A DNA stretch of 64,000 bases from Akkermansiaceae bacterium (GCA_903826205.1 CAIKDP010000383.1:1-64000); one strand, 5' to 3'. Numbered from the stretch's first letter, positions 46,141 through 56,884 are shown. Numbers and translations are program-made. Notes: generated by a model not told the origin, from the letters alone.

Positions 46141-47328
46141 ATGCAACCGGACGTTTCCACGGATTTTCTGATCATCGGAGCAGGTTTTGCCGGCTGTGTT
46201 ATTGGCGAGCGGTTGGCCGCGGCGGGTTGGAAATGTGTGGTTGTGGACCGGCGGGAGCATGTGGGTGGCAATGCCTACGATGAGACCGATGCCGCGGGAG
46301 TCTTGGTTCACCGTTACGGGCCGCATTATTTCCGCACCAACTCGCCGCGGGTTGTCGATTACCTGTCGCGGTTTACCGAGTGGCATGCGGTGGATTACAC
46401 TATCAAGAGTTTTACCCGGGGACGCTATTGGAGTTTTCCGGTCAATCTCAACACGTTTGAGGAATACCTTGGCCGCTCATCCAGCCCCGAGGAATTCGCC
46501 GGGTGGTTGGGGCGGCTTCGGGTGCCGGTCAATGATCCACAAAACTCGGAGGAAATCATCCTCGCGCAGGTCGGCAGGGAGTTTTACGAACTCTTCTTTG
46601 AAAACTACACCCTCAAGCAATGGCGGCGGCATCCCCGCGATCTGGATGCCTCGGTGTGCGGACGCATCCCGCTGCGGACCAACCGGGACGATCGCTATCT
46701 GGCGGAAAACTTTCAGGCGTTGCCCAAGCACGGGTTTGCCGCCATGTTTGGGCGAATGCTTGAGGCGTCACCCGGCTTGGAGCTACATCTGGGGGTGGAT
46801 TTTCAGGAGGCACGCAAGCGCTGGCCATGCAGGCATCTGATTTATACCGGCGCGCTGGATGAATATTTCGCCTACCGGTATGGTCCCTTGCCCTATCGAT
46901 CCCTCCGGTTTGAGGCGGAATCATTTTCGGCCGAACAACTTGTTGGTCGCCGAGCCGTAGCAGGCAAGTCCGGGTATTGGCAACCCGTGATGCAGGTGAA
47001 TTTCCCTGACATGGAAGTCCCGTACACACGGATTGTGGAGATGAAGCATGCGACCGGGCAGACCGTGGATGCCACCACGATTATTCGGGAGTATCCCAAG
47101 GATTGGCAACGGGGCGGGGAACCGTACTATCCGGTTCCGGCACCTGACGCCCGCGTCGCATACCGGCGCTATGCCACACTCGCAGAGACCGAGCCCAATG
47201 TCAGCTTTGTCGGTCGCCTCGCCACCTACCGCTACTATAACATGGATCAAGTCATCGGCATGGCCCTTGCGGAAGCCGAAAAACTCATCCTCCGATACGG
47301 TTCTCAGTCATCCCGAAACATAGTCTAA
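46141..47328 (+). CDS. glf: UDP-galactopyranose mutase
   Basis: The ATG at 46141 gives 395 residues with an FAD-binding FLIIGAGFAGCVIGERLAAAGW, then HVGGNAYDETDAAGVLVHRYGPHYFRTNSPRV, NYTLKQWRRHPRDLDASVCGRIPLRTNRDDRYL and YTRIVEMKHATGQ. These are typical of Glf-type mutases. It interconverts UDP-galactopyranose and UDP-galactofuranose, so galactofuranose may be in the polymer. It heads the first polysaccharide transcription unit behind the ops-like leader. Confidence 0.93.
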   Translation: MQPDVSTDFLIIGAGFAGCVIGERLAAAGWKCVVVDRREHVGGNAYDETDAAGVLVHRYGPHYFRTNSPRVVDYLSRFTEWHAVDYTIKSFTRGRYWSFPVNLNTFEEYLGRSSSPEEFAGWLGRLRVPVNDPQNSEEIILAQVGREFYELFFENYTLKQWRRHPRDLDASVCGRIPLRTNRDDRYLAENFQALPKHGFAAMFGRMLEASPGLELHLGVDFQEARKRWPCRHLIYTGALDEYFAYRYGPLPYRSLRFEAESFSAEQLVGRRAVAGKSGYWQPVMQVNFPDMEVPYTRIVEMKHATGQTVDATTIIREYPKDWQRGGEPYYPVPAPDARVAYRRYATLAETEPNVSFVGRLATYRYYNMDQVIGMALAEAEKLILRYGSQSSRNIV

Positions 47329-47342
47329 CAAAAAGTCATCCC

Positions 47343-48503
47343 ATGCCAGTCCCACTTCTCGACGTCAATGCCCAGAACCGCCCCCTGGAACAGGAACTCA
47401 TAGAGGCTTTCACCCGCGTGCTCCGTTCGGGGCGCTTTATTCTCGGGGATGAGGTGGAAGCGTTTGAAGCGGAATGCGCGGCGTTCATCGGGGCGGGTCA
47501 TGCGGTATCGATGTCGTCGGGGACGGATGCCCTGTTGGCAGCCTTCATGGCACTCGGCATTGGACCGGGCGATGAGGTGCTATGCCCGGCATTCACGTTT
47601 TTCGCAACCGCGGGTTGCATCGCCCGGACTGGGGCGGTTCCGGTTTTTTGCGATGTCTGTCCGGTCACTTTTAATCTGGATCTCAGCTCGGCAACGGCCC
47701 GAGTCACACCGCGGACCAAGGCGATCGTGCCTGTCCACCTGTTTGGGCAGGCGGCGGAGATGGACGCCCTCCGCGATTTCGCCGCGGAATACAATCTTCA
47801 GGTCGTTGAGGACGTGGCTCAATCGATTGGCGCCACTTACCACGGTTGCGGCTGTGGCACGCTCGGAGACATCGGATGCTTCAGCTTTTTCCCGTCGAAA
47901 AACCTGGGTGGCTTCGGCGACGGCGGTCTGGTCACTACCAACGATGCGGAACTGGCAGAAAAACTCCGGCGCATCCGCAATCATGGCATGCATCCGCGCT
48001 ACTATCATTCGTCGGTGGGTGCGAATTTCCGGATGGATGCCCTCCAGTGTGCACTGCTCCGGGTGAAGCTCCGGCACCTTGGAGACTACACCACCGGTCG
48101 GGTGGTCAACGCCAATTATTATATCGATCATCTTTCGAGGATGAGCGGTGTCGTTCAGGCCGGTGTCGCGGTTGACAGCACCACTGCCCGGATCGTGCTG
48201 CCTGTGGCCAGCGCGCGCAACCGCCACGTCTGGAACCAGTTCACGCTGCGGGTGATAGGTCCAGACCAGCGCGAGGCGTTGAAAAGCCACCTAGCCATGC
48301 AGGGTATCGGTTGCGAAATCTACTACCCGGTAGCCCTCCATCATCAAGAGTGCTTCAAACACCTCCCGGCCCACGCCATTCAAACCTGTCCGGTCTCTGA
48401 AGCGCTCACCCACGAGGTGCTGAGCATCCCGGTCTATCCGGAGTTGAGTGCCTCCCAGCGTGACGAAGTCATCTCGGCAATCGGCGTCTGGTTGGGAGTT
48501 TGA
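47343..48503 (+). CDS. DegT/DnrJ/EryC1/StrS-family sugar aminotransferase
   Basis: A 386-residue PLP enzyme with SSGTDALLAAFMALGIGPGDEV, PAFTFFATAGCIARTGAVPVF, EDVAQSIGATYHG and the PLP lysine Lys186 in FFPSKNLGGFGDGG. These enzymes transaminate nucleotide-linked keto-sugars. It begins 14 bp after glf and is part of the same unit. The substrate may be a 3- or 4-keto sugar from one of the nucleotide-sugar routes in this locus, but this cannot be settled. Confidence 0.92.
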   Translation: MPVPLLDVNAQNRPLEQELIEAFTRVLRSGRFILGDEVEAFEAECAAFIGAGHAVSMSSGTDALLAAFMALGIGPGDEVLCPAFTFFATAGCIARTGAVPVFCDVCPVTFNLDLSSATARVTPRTKAIVPVHLFGQAAEMDALRDFAAEYNLQVVEDVAQSIGATYHGCGCGTLGDIGCFSFFPSKNLGGFGDGGLVTTNDAELAEKLRRIRNHGMHPRYYHSSVGANFRMDALQCALLRVKLRHLGDYTTGRVVNANYYIDHLSRMSGVVQAGVAVDSTTARIVLPVASARNRHVWNQFTLRVIGPDQREALKSHLAMQGIGCEIYYPVALHHQECFKHLPAHAIQTCPVSEALTHEVLSIPVYPELSASQRDEVISAIGVWLGV

Positions 48504-48524
48504 ATCCAAACTTCTTCGTCCGTC

Positions 48525-49463
48525 ATGAAAAAGCTTTTCGTAGCTGGTCACCGCGGAATGGTCGGCTCCGCGATTGTCAGGGAAGCTGCAAGCCGCGGTG
48601 GTTTCCATACCATTACGGCTGATCGTGGTGAATTGGATCTGTGCAATCAGGCGGCGGTTTTCACTTATCTGGCAGACGAGCTGCCGCAAATTGTGATCAT
48701 AGCTGCCGCAAAAGTGGGAGGGATTCACGCCAATTCAACCTATCCGGCGGCCTTCATTTATGAGAATCTGGCGATAGCCGCCAATCTGATCGAGGGGTGC
48801 CGCCGCGCCGGGGTGCCGCGCGTGTTGTTTCTTGGTTCGTCGTGCATCTATCCACGCCAGGCTCCTCAGCCGATGCCTGAGAGTTGTTTGTTGGGCGGTC
48901 CTCTGGAACCTTCCAACGAGGCCTATGCGATCGCCAAGATCGCCGGACTGAAGCTTTGCCAGCACTATCGGTCTCAATATGGACTTATCTATCACAGTGC
49001 CATGCCCACCAATCTCTACGGCCCTGGCGATAATTACCATCCGGAGAATTCCCATGTGATTCCAGCCTTGCTGCGGCGGTTCCATGAAGCCAAGCAACGC
49101 GGCGATACCTCCGTCACCCTCTGGGGCAGCGGCACTCCGCGCCGCGAGTTCCTTCATGTTGACGATCTCGCAGCGGCTTGTTTCCACCTGTTGTCTCTGG
49201 ATGACCCGCCGGACTGGGTCAACGTCGGGGTAGGCACGGATCTAACCATCCTTGAGCTGGCCGGCCACGTCGCCCGGATCACCGGCTTCACCGGCGCGAT
49301 TCTGACGGATCCAAGCAAGCCGGATGGTACGCCGCGCAAGCTCTTGGATATTTCCCGAATCAAAGCCAGCGGATGGGCGCCACAGGTGGGCTTGGCGACG
49401 GGATTGGCCGCGGCCTACGAGGATTTCAGGACATCCATCGCCTGTGGCCGCGGCAGGTTGTAA
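48525..49463 (+). CDS. fcl: GDP-L-fucose synthase
   Basis: A 312-residue epimerase/reductase with [67 protein letters not shown] and [19 protein letters not shown] (catalytic Tyr and Lys). These are the diagnostic Fcl/WcaG blocks. It converts GDP-4-keto-6-deoxymannose made by Gmd into GDP-L-fucose. It is followed immediately by gmd. Confidence 0.95.
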   Translation: MKKLFVAGHRGMVGSAIVREAASRGGFHTITADRGELDLCNQAAVFTYLADELPQIVIIAAAKVGGIHANSTYPAAFIYENLAIAANLIEGCRRAGVPRVLFLGSSCIYPRQAPQPMPESCLLGGPLEPSNEAYAIAKIAGLKLCQHYRSQYGLIYHSAMPTNLYGPGDNYHPENSHVIPALLRRFHEAKQRGDTSVTLWGSGTPRREFLHVDDLAAACFHLLSLDDPPDWVNVGVGTDLTILELAGHVARITGFTGAILTDPSKPDGTPRKLLDISRIKASGWAPQVGLATGLAAAYEDFRTSIACGRGRL

Positions 49464-49483
49464 GCGCAGAACCCATTGCCACC

Positions 49484-50599
49484 ATGAAACGCGCGCTAAT
49501 CACCGGTGTTACCGGACAGGATGGCTCCTACCTCGCGGAATTGCTCCTCGAAAAGGGCTACGAGGTGCATGGCATCAAGCGCCGGGCCTCGCTCTTCAAC
49601 ACTCAGCGGATCGATCACATCTACGAGGATCCGCATGTTGAGGATTCGCGCTTTCGCTTGCATTACGGAGATCTCACCGACAGTTCGAATCTCACCCGGA
49701 TTATCAGCGAGGTCCGCCCGGATGAGGTGTACAATCTTGGCGCGCAGTCCCATGTAGCCGTCTCCTTCGAGGCGCCGGAATACACCGCGGACGTCGATGC
49801 CATGGGGACCTTGAGGTTGCTGGAGGCGATCCGGTTCCTGGGGCTGGAAAGCAAGACGCGTTTTTATCAGGCTTCAACCTCGGAGTTATACGGTCTGGTG
49901 CAGGAGAGTCCGCAGAATGAGGCCACCCCGTTTTACCCGCGTTCGCCATATGCCGTGGCCAAGCTTTATGCCTACTGGATCACGGTGAACTACCGTGAGG
50001 CGTACGGGATGTACGCTTGCAACGGGATCCTCTTCAACCATGAGTCGCCGCGCCGCGGTGAGACCTTTGTCACGCGCAAGATCACCCGTGGCTTTGCCAA
50101 TATCGCTCATGGCATCGAACGTTGCCTGTTTCTTGGCAACATGGCGTCACTGCGTGACTGGGGGCATGCCAGGGACTACGTCCGGATGCAATGGATGATG
50201 CTCCAACAAAATCATGCGGAGGACTATGTCATTGCCACCGGCAGACAGCTTGCGGTCCGCGAATTTGTCCGCATGGCCGCGCGCGAAGCCGGTATGGAAC
50301 TCGCCTTTTCCGGCACCGGTGCCAATGAGATTGCCACGGTCATTGCTGTGGATGCCGCCGTGGCTCCCAAGGTCAGTGTTGGCGAGGTTATTGTCAAAGT
50401 GGATCCACGCTATTACCGTCCCACCGAGGTGGATACCCTGCTAGGAGATGCCACCAAGGCGCGGCAGAAGTTAGGTTGGACCCCAGAAATCACTGTCGAA
50501 CAGATGTGTGCCGAAATGGTAGCCGCGGATCTCGAGGATGCCAAACGCCACGCCCTGCTCAAGTCCCATGGCCACCATGTCGCCGTGACCAAAGAATGA
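49484..50599 (+). CDS. gmd: GDP-mannose 4,6-dehydratase
   Basis: The ATG at 49484 gives 371 residues. Motifs are [120 protein letters not shown] and [16 protein letters not shown]. These are strongly conserved in Gmd. It produces GDP-4-keto-6-deoxymannose for Fcl. Its stop overlaps an ATG of the next frame (ATGA). Confidence 0.97.
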   Translation: MKRALITGVTGQDGSYLAELLLEKGYEVHGIKRRASLFNTQRIDHIYEDPHVEDSRFRLHYGDLTDSSNLTRIISEVRPDEVYNLGAQSHVAVSFEAPEYTADVDAMGTLRLLEAIRFLGLESKTRFYQASTSELYGLVQESPQNEATPFYPRSPYAVAKLYAYWITVNYREAYGMYACNGILFNHESPRRGETFVTRKITRGFANIAHGIERCLFLGNMASLRDWGHARDYVRMQWMMLQQNHAEDYVIATGRQLAVREFVRMAAREAGMELAFSGTGANEIATVIAVDAAVAPKVSVGEVIVKVDPRYYRPTEVDTLLGDATKARQKLGWTPEITVEQMCAEMVAADLEDAKRHALLKSHGHHVAVTKE

Positions 50600-51708
50600 G
50601 AATGACTCACCCTGTTCCACGTTTTATGAAAAAAGTATTTGTCTCCGGTTGTTACGATATTCTTCACGCTGGCCATATTCAATTTTTTGAAGAGGCACGG
50701 GCGTTGGGTGATTATCTTATTGTGTCATTCGCTTCCGCTGAGGTGTTGTGGCATCACAAGCGCCGCAAGCCCTCGATTCCCGACGACCACAAGCGTGTCT
50801 TGCTGCAAGGACTCCGCGTCATCGATGAAGTGATCGTCACTCAAGGGCACAAGGAGGGATTGGATTTCGAGGAGGATTTCCTGCGCTTGCGTCCGGACTT
50901 TCTCATCGTCACCGACGATGACAAGTACGGTCTGCTCAAACGCGAACTCTGCGCCAAAGTCGGTGCACAGTACGTCATTCTGCCCAAGACCCCGCCGCGC
51001 TTTGAACCCGTCTCCACCAGTTCGATCGTGCGCTGGGTGCAGGCACCCACGGAGGCTCCGCTGCGTGTCGATTTCGCCGGCGGTTGGTTGGATGTTCCGC
51101 GCTTCTCGCGGCCCGGTGAGTTCATTGTCAACTGCGCGATTTCACCACTCGTGTCGCTTCGCGAGTGGCCCTATGAGAAACAGGCGGGTCTTGGCGGTAG
51201 CGGGGCATGGGCGCTCCTCAATGGACGCGATGGGGTCAATTCCGAGCTTGATATGGGAGTGGGTTGGCAGGATCCGGCCGTGATCCGCGAGACCGGACTC
51301 TGTGTCTGGCGTTCCGGCAAGTCACCGGTGCTTGATTTCAAACAGAACGGGGATTTTCTAACGGGACGCCTGGCCATTCTCTGGACGGGGAAGTCACATG
51401 ACACTCCGGGCTTTGCGGACTATGTGCGCGATTATGATCGGATTGCCGAGTCCGGACGCCTCGCCCGCGATGGCGCGCTCCATGCCAATCCGCAACGGCT
51501 GGCTGAGGGGATGTCTGTCTATTATCAAGCCCAGCTCGATGAGGGGATGGAGCCGTTATTGGCGATTCCCGGAGCCATGGCTCATAAATACTGCGGGGGA
51601 GGCTATGGAGGCTATGCGCTCTATCTGTTTGAGGATGCGGCCATGCGCACACAGGCGCTCGCCGCCTCCGAAAATCTTCGTGCCATCGAACCGTTCTGCC
51701 GGATTTGA
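50596..51708 (+). CDS. Fused cytidylyltransferase-like and GHMP-kinase protein
   Basis: The 370-residue product combines two domains. The N-terminal ~140 residues form a nucleotidyltransferase with [28 protein letters not shown] (HxGH) and the TSSIV element. The C-terminal ~215 residues form a GHMP kinase with [28 protein letters not shown] and [15 protein letters not shown]. The fusion could both phosphorylate and nucleotidylate a sugar, as in heptose or fucose salvage routes. The natural sugar is not known. The start used is the ATG overlapping the gmd stop; an ATG at 50626 just before [10 protein letters not shown] is equally possible. Confidence 0.82.
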   Translation: MRMTHPVPRFMKKVFVSGCYDILHAGHIQFFEEARALGDYLIVSFASAEVLWHHKRRKPSIPDDHKRVLLQGLRVIDEVIVTQGHKEGLDFEEDFLRLRPDFLIVTDDDKYGLLKRELCAKVGAQYVILPKTPPRFEPVSTSSIVRWVQAPTEAPLRVDFAGGWLDVPRFSRPGEFIVNCAISPLVSLREWPYEKQAGLGGSGAWALLNGRDGVNSELDMGVGWQDPAVIRETGLCVWRSGKSPVLDFKQNGDFLTGRLAILWTGKSHDTPGFADYVRDYDRIAESGRLARDGALHANPQRLAEGMSVYYQAQLDEGMEPLLAIPGAMAHKYCGGGYGGYALYLFEDAAMRTQALAASENLRAIEPFCRI

Positions 51709-52463
51709 AACGCATCCCCGTCATTGGTTTGCCGATTGCCGCGACCGACTACGCCGGCGCGGTGGCTTGGGTGATTGAGCGAGCCAGGGCGGGGGACCGC
51801 GCCTATGCGGTGGAAGCCGCCAATGCCCATGTGGCGGCACTGGCCCGTACGGACCCGGCCTTTGGCGAGTCCATGGGGCGCTTTGATCTCATCTGCCCCG
51901 ATGGCATGCCGTTGGTGTGGCTGGTCAACGCGCGCTTGTCCTCGGAGGAAAAACTCAGCGACCGTGTGTACGGTCCCACCTTGATGCTGGAAACACTCAA
52001 AGCCAGTGACGGGGTGGGGGAGTTGCGCCACTATTTGCTAGGCGGGCAGCAATCCACACTCACCAAACTCATCGACTCCTTCGCGGAGCGTTTCCCCGGA
52101 ACCGTAATTGCCGGCGCGTATGCCCCTCCATTTGGCACTTGGCCTGAGGACGAATTTGAGCGGATATGTCACAAAATCCGCGAGTCCGGTGCCAATCTCA
52201 TCTGGGTTGGCCTTGGCTGTCCGCGACAAGAGCATTGGATTGCCGCGCACAAAGACCGATTGCCCCCCGGAGTATATTTCGGGATTGGTGCGGCCTTTGC
52301 GTTTCACGCCGGCGAGGTCCGCCAGGCACCTCCCGCTATTCAACGCTTGGGACTTGAGTGGTTGTATCGGCTCTGCATGGAACCGCAGCGACTATTCCGG
52401 CGTTACTTGATTTATAATTCGCTGTTTCTTTTTCATGCTTTTCGTGATAGGTTGACCCGTTGA
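51705..52463 (+). CDS. WecG/TagA/CpsF-family glycosyltransferase
   Basis: It starts with a TTG that overlaps the upstream stop. The 252-residue product has the GT26 pattern: [61 protein letters not shown] and [42 protein letters not shown]. Members transfer N-acetyl-mannosamine, mannosaminuronic acid or related sugars to lipid-linked carriers. The C-terminus ([22 protein letters not shown]) fits membrane association. It is probably an early step in building the polysaccharide repeat unit. Confidence 0.92.
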   Translation: MKRIPVIGLPIAATDYAGAVAWVIERARAGDRAYAVEAANAHVAALARTDPAFGESMGRFDLICPDGMPLVWLVNARLSSEEKLSDRVYGPTLMLETLKASDGVGELRHYLLGGQQSTLTKLIDSFAERFPGTVIAGAYAPPFGTWPEDEFERICHKIRESGANLIWVGLGCPRQEHWIAAHKDRLPPGVYFGIGAAFAFHAGEVRQAPPAIQRLGLEWLYRLCMEPQRLFRRYLIYNSLFLFHAFRDRLTR

Positions 52464-52485
52464 TTTGTGGCAACCCATCACTCCA

Positions 52486-53880
52486 ATGTCAGGCCGCCAA
52501 GTCGAAACCATCTGCTGCCTTGGAGCCGGCTATGTCGGTGGGCCGACCATGGCCATGATCGCAGCCAAGTGTCCGCACCTTCAGGTGACCGTCGCGGACT
52601 TGAATATCCAGCGCATCGCGGCGTGGAACTCCGCCATCCTGCCGATTTACGAACCCGGTCTCGATCCGGTCGTAGCTGGTGTGCGCGGCAGAAACCTCCA
52701 TTTCACCACCGATATCCACGGTGCCATCGCGGCGGCTGATTTGATCTTCGTATCGGTCGGAACTCCCACCAAGTCCTACGGCATTGGCACCGGACGAGCC
52801 GCGGATCTTCGCTACATCGAGGCGGCGGCCCGTGTGATTGCGGAGGTTTCCGAGGGGCACAAAATCATTGTTGAGAAAAGCACGATACCAGTGCGCACCG
52901 CCGGTGCGGTCAGGACCATTCTCGAGGCTAACACCACTTCAAACGCCACTTTTGAAGTGCTCTCGAATCCCGAGTTTCTCGCCGAGGGCACCGCCATACA
53001 AGATCTCGAATCCCCGGATCGGATTCTTATCGGTGGTGGGAACACTGCCGCAGGCAAGGCTGCGGTTGAGGCGTTGGTTGCGGTATACGCCAACTGGGTG
53101 CCGCGTGAACGCATCCTAACAACCAACCTGTGGTCGTCCGAGTTGTCCAAGCTCGTCGCCAACGCCTTTCTTGCCCAGCGTATTTCTTCCATCAACTCCA
53201 TTTCTGCGCTGTGTGAGAAGACCGGCGCGGATGTCGACGAGGTGGCGCACGCCATCGGCATGGATTCGCGTATCGGCCCCAGATTCCTCAAATCATCCAT
53301 TGGCTTTGGCGGTTCTTGCTTTCAAAAGGACCTGCTCAACTTGGTCTATCTTTGCGAGTCCTTCGGGCTGCCGGAGGTCGCAAAATATTGGAATCAGGTG
53401 CTCCGAATCAACGATTGGCAGAAGTCGCGCTTTGTCGGGAAAATCGTCCGCGCGATGTTCAACACGATCAATGGCAAGCGCATCGGCATCTTGGGTTTCG
53501 CTTTCAAGAAGGATACCAACGATACCCGGGAGAGTCCGGCCATTCGCGTCTGCCGCGATCTTCTGCATGAACGGGCACACCTCGCCATCTATGACCCCCA
53601 AGTTGATCCTAACATCATCTACCAAGAGTTGTTGGGGGACGGCGTGGCGCCGACCATTTTGGAGTCCAATATGGAGATTTGCAGCGACCCCTATGCGGCT
53701 GCTAACAAGTCTCACGCCTTGGTCGCTCTAACTGAGTGGGACGAGTTTCAGACTTTGGACATGGGGCGCATTTATGAGCTGATGCTCAAGCCCGCCTTCG
53801 TTTTTGATGGACGGGACATTCTTCCCGCGGAGGATCTCAAAGGTCACGGCTTTGAGGTCTTCACCATAGGCAAAGGTTGA
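52486..53880 (+). CDS. ugd: UDP-glucose 6-dehydrogenase
   Basis: From the ATG at 52486 the 464-residue protein shows NAD-binding [109 protein letters not shown] (catalytic Cys) and [17 protein letters not shown]. The length and these blocks are like the animal-type UGDH. It makes UDP-glucuronate, a precursor for UDP-xylose made by the enzyme at 43763, and for uronic acids in the polymer. Confidence 0.94.
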   Translation: MSGRQVETICCLGAGYVGGPTMAMIAAKCPHLQVTVADLNIQRIAAWNSAILPIYEPGLDPVVAGVRGRNLHFTTDIHGAIAAADLIFVSVGTPTKSYGIGTGRAADLRYIEAAARVIAEVSEGHKIIVEKSTIPVRTAGAVRTILEANTTSNATFEVLSNPEFLAEGTAIQDLESPDRILIGGGNTAAGKAAVEALVAVYANWVPRERILTTNLWSSELSKLVANAFLAQRISSINSISALCEKTGADVDEVAHAIGMDSRIGPRFLKSSIGFGGSCFQKDLLNLVYLCESFGLPEVAKYWNQVLRINDWQKSRFVGKIVRAMFNTINGKRIGILGFAFKKDTNDTRESPAIRVCRDLLHERAHLAIYDPQVDPNIIYQELLGDGVAPTILESNMEICSDPYAAANKSHALVALTEWDEFQTLDMGRIYELMLKPAFVFDGRDILPAEDLKGHGFEVFTIGKG

Positions 53881-53923
53881 CCCCCGCAGGCTGGGACTTC
53901 ATTTGCTGATATCAGGCTTTATT

Positions 53924-54523
53924 ATGAACATACATCCCGAATTCCACCGCTTCCTCAATCGCCACGACAAGGAGGTGCTGCTCCGCCAGCGGGGTCTTGT
54001 CGTTTGGCTCTACGGCCTCTCCGGGTCCGGCAAGTCCACCATCGCCAATGCCGCCGAGCGCGTGTTGCACCGTCAAGGTCGCTTCACTGTCATCCTTGAT
54101 GGCGATAATCTGCGCACCGGGCTCAATTCCAACCTCGGCTTCAGTGATGAAGACCGTCTCGAAAACATTCGGCGCATGGCTGAAATGGCCAAGGTTTTCG
54201 TCTCCCAAGGGATTATCACCTTTGTTTCTGCCATCACCCCGCGCGGCGAACTCCGCGACTTGGCTCGCGGCTTGCTCGGCGCGGACTTGTTCGAGGTGTA
54301 TGTCGAGGCCACCTACGAAACCTGTGAGAAACGCGACGTCAAAGGCCTCTACGCCAAGGCCGCTCGTGGCGAAATCGCACATTTCACCGGCAAGGACGGA
54401 TCGTTCGAACCCCCGCATCATCCAGCCCTCGTTCTAAACACCGAAACCATCTCGGTTCAAGATGCCGCCTTTGAGCTTCTCGAAGCTATCCAAGACCGGA
54501 TTTCCCTCAATCCGTCTTTGTAA
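53924..54523 (+). CDS. cysC: Adenylyl-sulfate kinase
   Basis: A 199-residue protein with the P-loop GLSGSGKS (residues 31-38), LDGDNLRTGLNSNLGFSDEDRLENIRRMAEMAKVF, the AITPRGELRDLAR region, FEVYVEATYETCEKRDVKGLYAKAARGEIAHFTG and PPHHPALVLNTE. It phosphorylates APS to PAPS, the sulfate donor for sulfotransferases. It precedes cysD and cysN and lies within polysaccharide genes, which suggests sulfation of the polymer. No sulfotransferase gene is visible in the window. Confidence 0.95.
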   Translation: MNIHPEFHRFLNRHDKEVLLRQRGLVVWLYGLSGSGKSTIANAAERVLHRQGRFTVILDGDNLRTGLNSNLGFSDEDRLENIRRMAEMAKVFVSQGIITFVSAITPRGELRDLARGLLGADLFEVYVEATYETCEKRDVKGLYAKAARGEIAHFTGKDGSFEPPHHPALVLNTETISVQDAAFELLEAIQDRISLNPSL

Positions 54524-54575
54524 CTCACTTAAAACGAGCATACGTTACAAAAACGATCTACAAACAAATTAATTC

Positions 54576-54604
54576 TTGACCACCTGGGAATTGTGGCCTA
54601 ATTT
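54576..54604 (+). promoter_or_regulatory. Probable promoter for cysD-cysN
   Basis: TTGACC (54576-54581), 17 bp, TAATTT (54599-54604), in a 140-bp AT-rich gap between cysC and cysD. The start codon is 60 bp downstream. Confidence 0.45.
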
Positions 54605-54663
54605 CCTGCCGCGCCGTGGGTGTCTAACCCCAGCGGCCGAGTTGTCCCACTGTTCCTTGTGCC

Positions 54664-55569
54664 ATGCCCAATTATCAATTCAATCACCTCGACCAACTTG
54701 AAGCCGAGGCTATTTTCGTGTTGCGGGAAACTGCGGCTCAGTTTGAAAACCCCGCGCTGCTTTTTTCGGGTGGCAAGGATTCCATTGTGATGGCGTGGCT
54801 TGCGCGCAAGGCCTTTTGGCCGGCACGCATGCCCTTTCCGCTGGTCCATGTGGATACCGGCCACAATTTCCCCGAAACGATGGCCTATCGGGACGAGTTC
54901 GTCGATCTCATGGCGGCCCGTCTCATCGTCGGATCAGTGCAGGCATCCATCGATGCCGGACGTGTGGTGGAAGAAAAGGGCGCCACGGCCTCGCGCAACA
55001 AATTGCAGACCGTCACCCTGCTCGATACCATCGAAAAACACCAATATGACGCCTGCTTGGGCGGCGGACGCCGTGACGAGGAAAAGGCCCGCGCCAAAGA
55101 GCGCTTCTTTTCCCATCGGGATGACTTCGGCCAGTGGGATCCGAAAAACCAGCGACCGGAACTCTGGAACCTCTTCAATGGCCGTAAAAACCCTGGTGAG
55201 CACTTCCGCATCTTTCCTCTCTCGAACTTCACCGAGATGGACATTTGGATGTATATCAAACGTGAGAACATCCCGCTGCCCTCCATCTATTTTGCCCACG
55301 AGCGCGAGGTCTTCGAACGCAACGGCATGTTGCTCGCCGTGACCGATTTTCTCTTCTCCCAGTCACACGAGACCGTCACCTCGCGGGTCGTTCGCTTCCG
55401 CACCATCGGCGACGCCACCTGCACCGGGGCCGTCGAATCCTCGGCCTCTACCATTGACGAAGTCATCGCCGAGGTCTCCGCCGCCCGCCAAACCGAACGC
55501 GGCACCCGCTCCGACGACAAACGCTCCGAAACCGCCATGGAGGACCGGAAGAAAGAAGGGTATTTTTAA
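54664..55569 (+). CDS. cysD: Sulfate adenylyltransferase subunit 2
   Basis: A 301-residue PAPS-reductase-like protein with the PP-loop ALLFSGGKDSIVMAWLARKAF, PFPLVHVDTGHNFPE, GGGRRDEEKARAKERFFSHRDDFGQWDPKNQRPELWNLFNGR and HFRIFPLSNFTEMDIWMYI. It is the adenylylating subunit that, with CysN, makes APS from sulfate and ATP. Its stop is separated by one base from the cysN start. Confidence 0.97.
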   Translation: MPNYQFNHLDQLEAEAIFVLRETAAQFENPALLFSGGKDSIVMAWLARKAFWPARMPFPLVHVDTGHNFPETMAYRDEFVDLMAARLIVGSVQASIDAGRVVEEKGATASRNKLQTVTLLDTIEKHQYDACLGGGRRDEEKARAKERFFSHRDDFGQWDPKNQRPELWNLFNGRKNPGEHFRIFPLSNFTEMDIWMYIKRENIPLPSIYFAHEREVFERNGMLLAVTDFLFSQSHETVTSRVVRFRTIGDATCTGAVESSASTIDEVIAEVSAARQTERGTRSDDKRSETAMEDRKKEGYF

Positions 55570-55570
55570 C

Positions 55571-56815
55571 ATGGACTTATTACGCTTTAGCACCGCCGGC
55601 TCCGTCGATGACGGCAAATCCACCCTCATCGGGCGCTTGCTCTATGATTCGAAATCGATCTTCGAGGACCAACTCTTGGCCATGGAAGAATCCTCGCGCC
55701 GGCGCGGCGACGAGAACGTGAACCTCGCGCTTCTAACCGACGGACTCAAGGCCGAGCGCGAGCAGGGGATCACCATCGATGTGGCTTATCGCTATTTTGC
55801 CACGCCGAAACGCAAGTTCATCATCGCCGACACCCCGGGTCATATCCAGTACACGCGCAACATGGTCACTGGCGCATCGACGGCCAATCTATCCATCATT
55901 CTCATCGATGCCCGCAAGGGCGTTATCGAGCAGACCAAGCGGCACAGCTTTGTGGCCAACCTCCTGCGCATCCAACATCTGGTGGTTGCCGTCAACAAGA
56001 TGGATCTCGTCGGCTTCTCTGAGGACGTTTACAACCAAATCATCGGGGATTTCCGGGAATTCGCCTCGCGTCTCGACAACATTGTTGAAATCACCTTCAT
56101 CCCGCTTTCCGCACTCAATGGTGACAATGTCGTGGATAAATCCACCAACATGCCATGGTATGAGGGCCCCACCCTGCTCTATCACCTCGAAAACGTCTAT
56201 GTCGGCAGTGAGGAAAACCATGTGGAGGCGCGCTTCCCCGTGCAGTGGGTTGTGCGCCCGATGAGTGATGAGTGGCATGACTTCCGTGGGTACGCCGGGC
56301 GCGTGGCGGGCGGGGTTTTCAAGCCCGGGGATGCCGTCACGGTGCTCCCTTCCGGGTTCTCCACCCGCATCAAGGCCATCCACAGTCCCGGCGGCGACCT
56401 CAAGGAGGCCGCGGCTCCCCAATCCGTTTGCCTCACCCTCACGGATGAGATCGATATTTCCCGTGGTGACATGCTGGTGAAGGGAAATAATCCGCCACAG
56501 GTCGGCCAGGACATCGAGGCCATGGTGTGCTGGTTTTCCCCGCGTGCCATGCCCCCGCGTGCCAAACTCGTCCTGCGCCATACCACCCAGGAAACCAAGG
56601 CCGTGGTCCAAGCAGTTAGGTACCACGTCGATATTAACACGCTGCACAAGATCGAGGGTGTCGATGGCTTTGCCATGAACGACATCGGCCGCATCAGCTT
56701 GCGCACCGCCATGCCGTTATTCTACGATTCCTACCGCCGCAACCGCCAAACCGGGTCGTTTATCCTCATCGACCCCGGCACCAACGAAACCGTCGCCGCT
56801 GGCATGATCGTTTGA
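55571..56815 (+). CDS. cysN: Sulfate adenylyltransferase subunit 1 (GTPase)
   Basis: The ATG at 55571 gives 414 residues. G1 is GSVDDGKST, with LTDGLKAEREQGITIDVAYRYF (G2), DTPGH (G3) and NKMDLV (G4), and two C-terminal beta-barrel domains. It lacks a fused kinase (CysNC), consistent with a separate cysC upstream. The GTPase activity drives APS synthesis by CysD. Confidence 0.97.
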   Translation: MDLLRFSTAGSVDDGKSTLIGRLLYDSKSIFEDQLLAMEESSRRRGDENVNLALLTDGLKAEREQGITIDVAYRYFATPKRKFIIADTPGHIQYTRNMVTGASTANLSIILIDARKGVIEQTKRHSFVANLLRIQHLVVAVNKMDLVGFSEDVYNQIIGDFREFASRLDNIVEITFIPLSALNGDNVVDKSTNMPWYEGPTLLYHLENVYVGSEENHVEARFPVQWVVRPMSDEWHDFRGYAGRVAGGVFKPGDAVTVLPSGFSTRIKAIHSPGGDLKEAAAPQSVCLTLTDEIDISRGDMLVKGNNPPQVGQDIEAMVCWFSPRAMPPRAKLVLRHTTQETKAVVQAVRYHVDINTLHKIEGVDGFAMNDIGRISLRTAMPLFYDSYRRNRQTGSFILIDPGTNETVAAGMIV

Positions 56816-56866
56816 TGCCTCGCCCGGGTGACAATAATTATGGCGCAGATCGTACCCGATAAATTC

Positions 56867-56884
56867 GTTCATTTTTTATTGAAC
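56867..56884. promoter_or_regulatory. GTTCA-N8-TGAAC site upstream of the second dehydrogenase unit
   Basis: GTTCA (56867-56871), eight bases, TGAAC (56880-56884), with the extended right flank TTGAACAAT identical to the regulator's own palindrome. It is 112 bp before the ops-like sequence. Confidence 0.6.

Noticed and set aside
50476-50595. N-terminal extension of the cytidylyltransferase-kinase fusion
   Set aside because: This part overlaps gmd in another frame and its translation is not protein-like; the family sequence begins near 50626.
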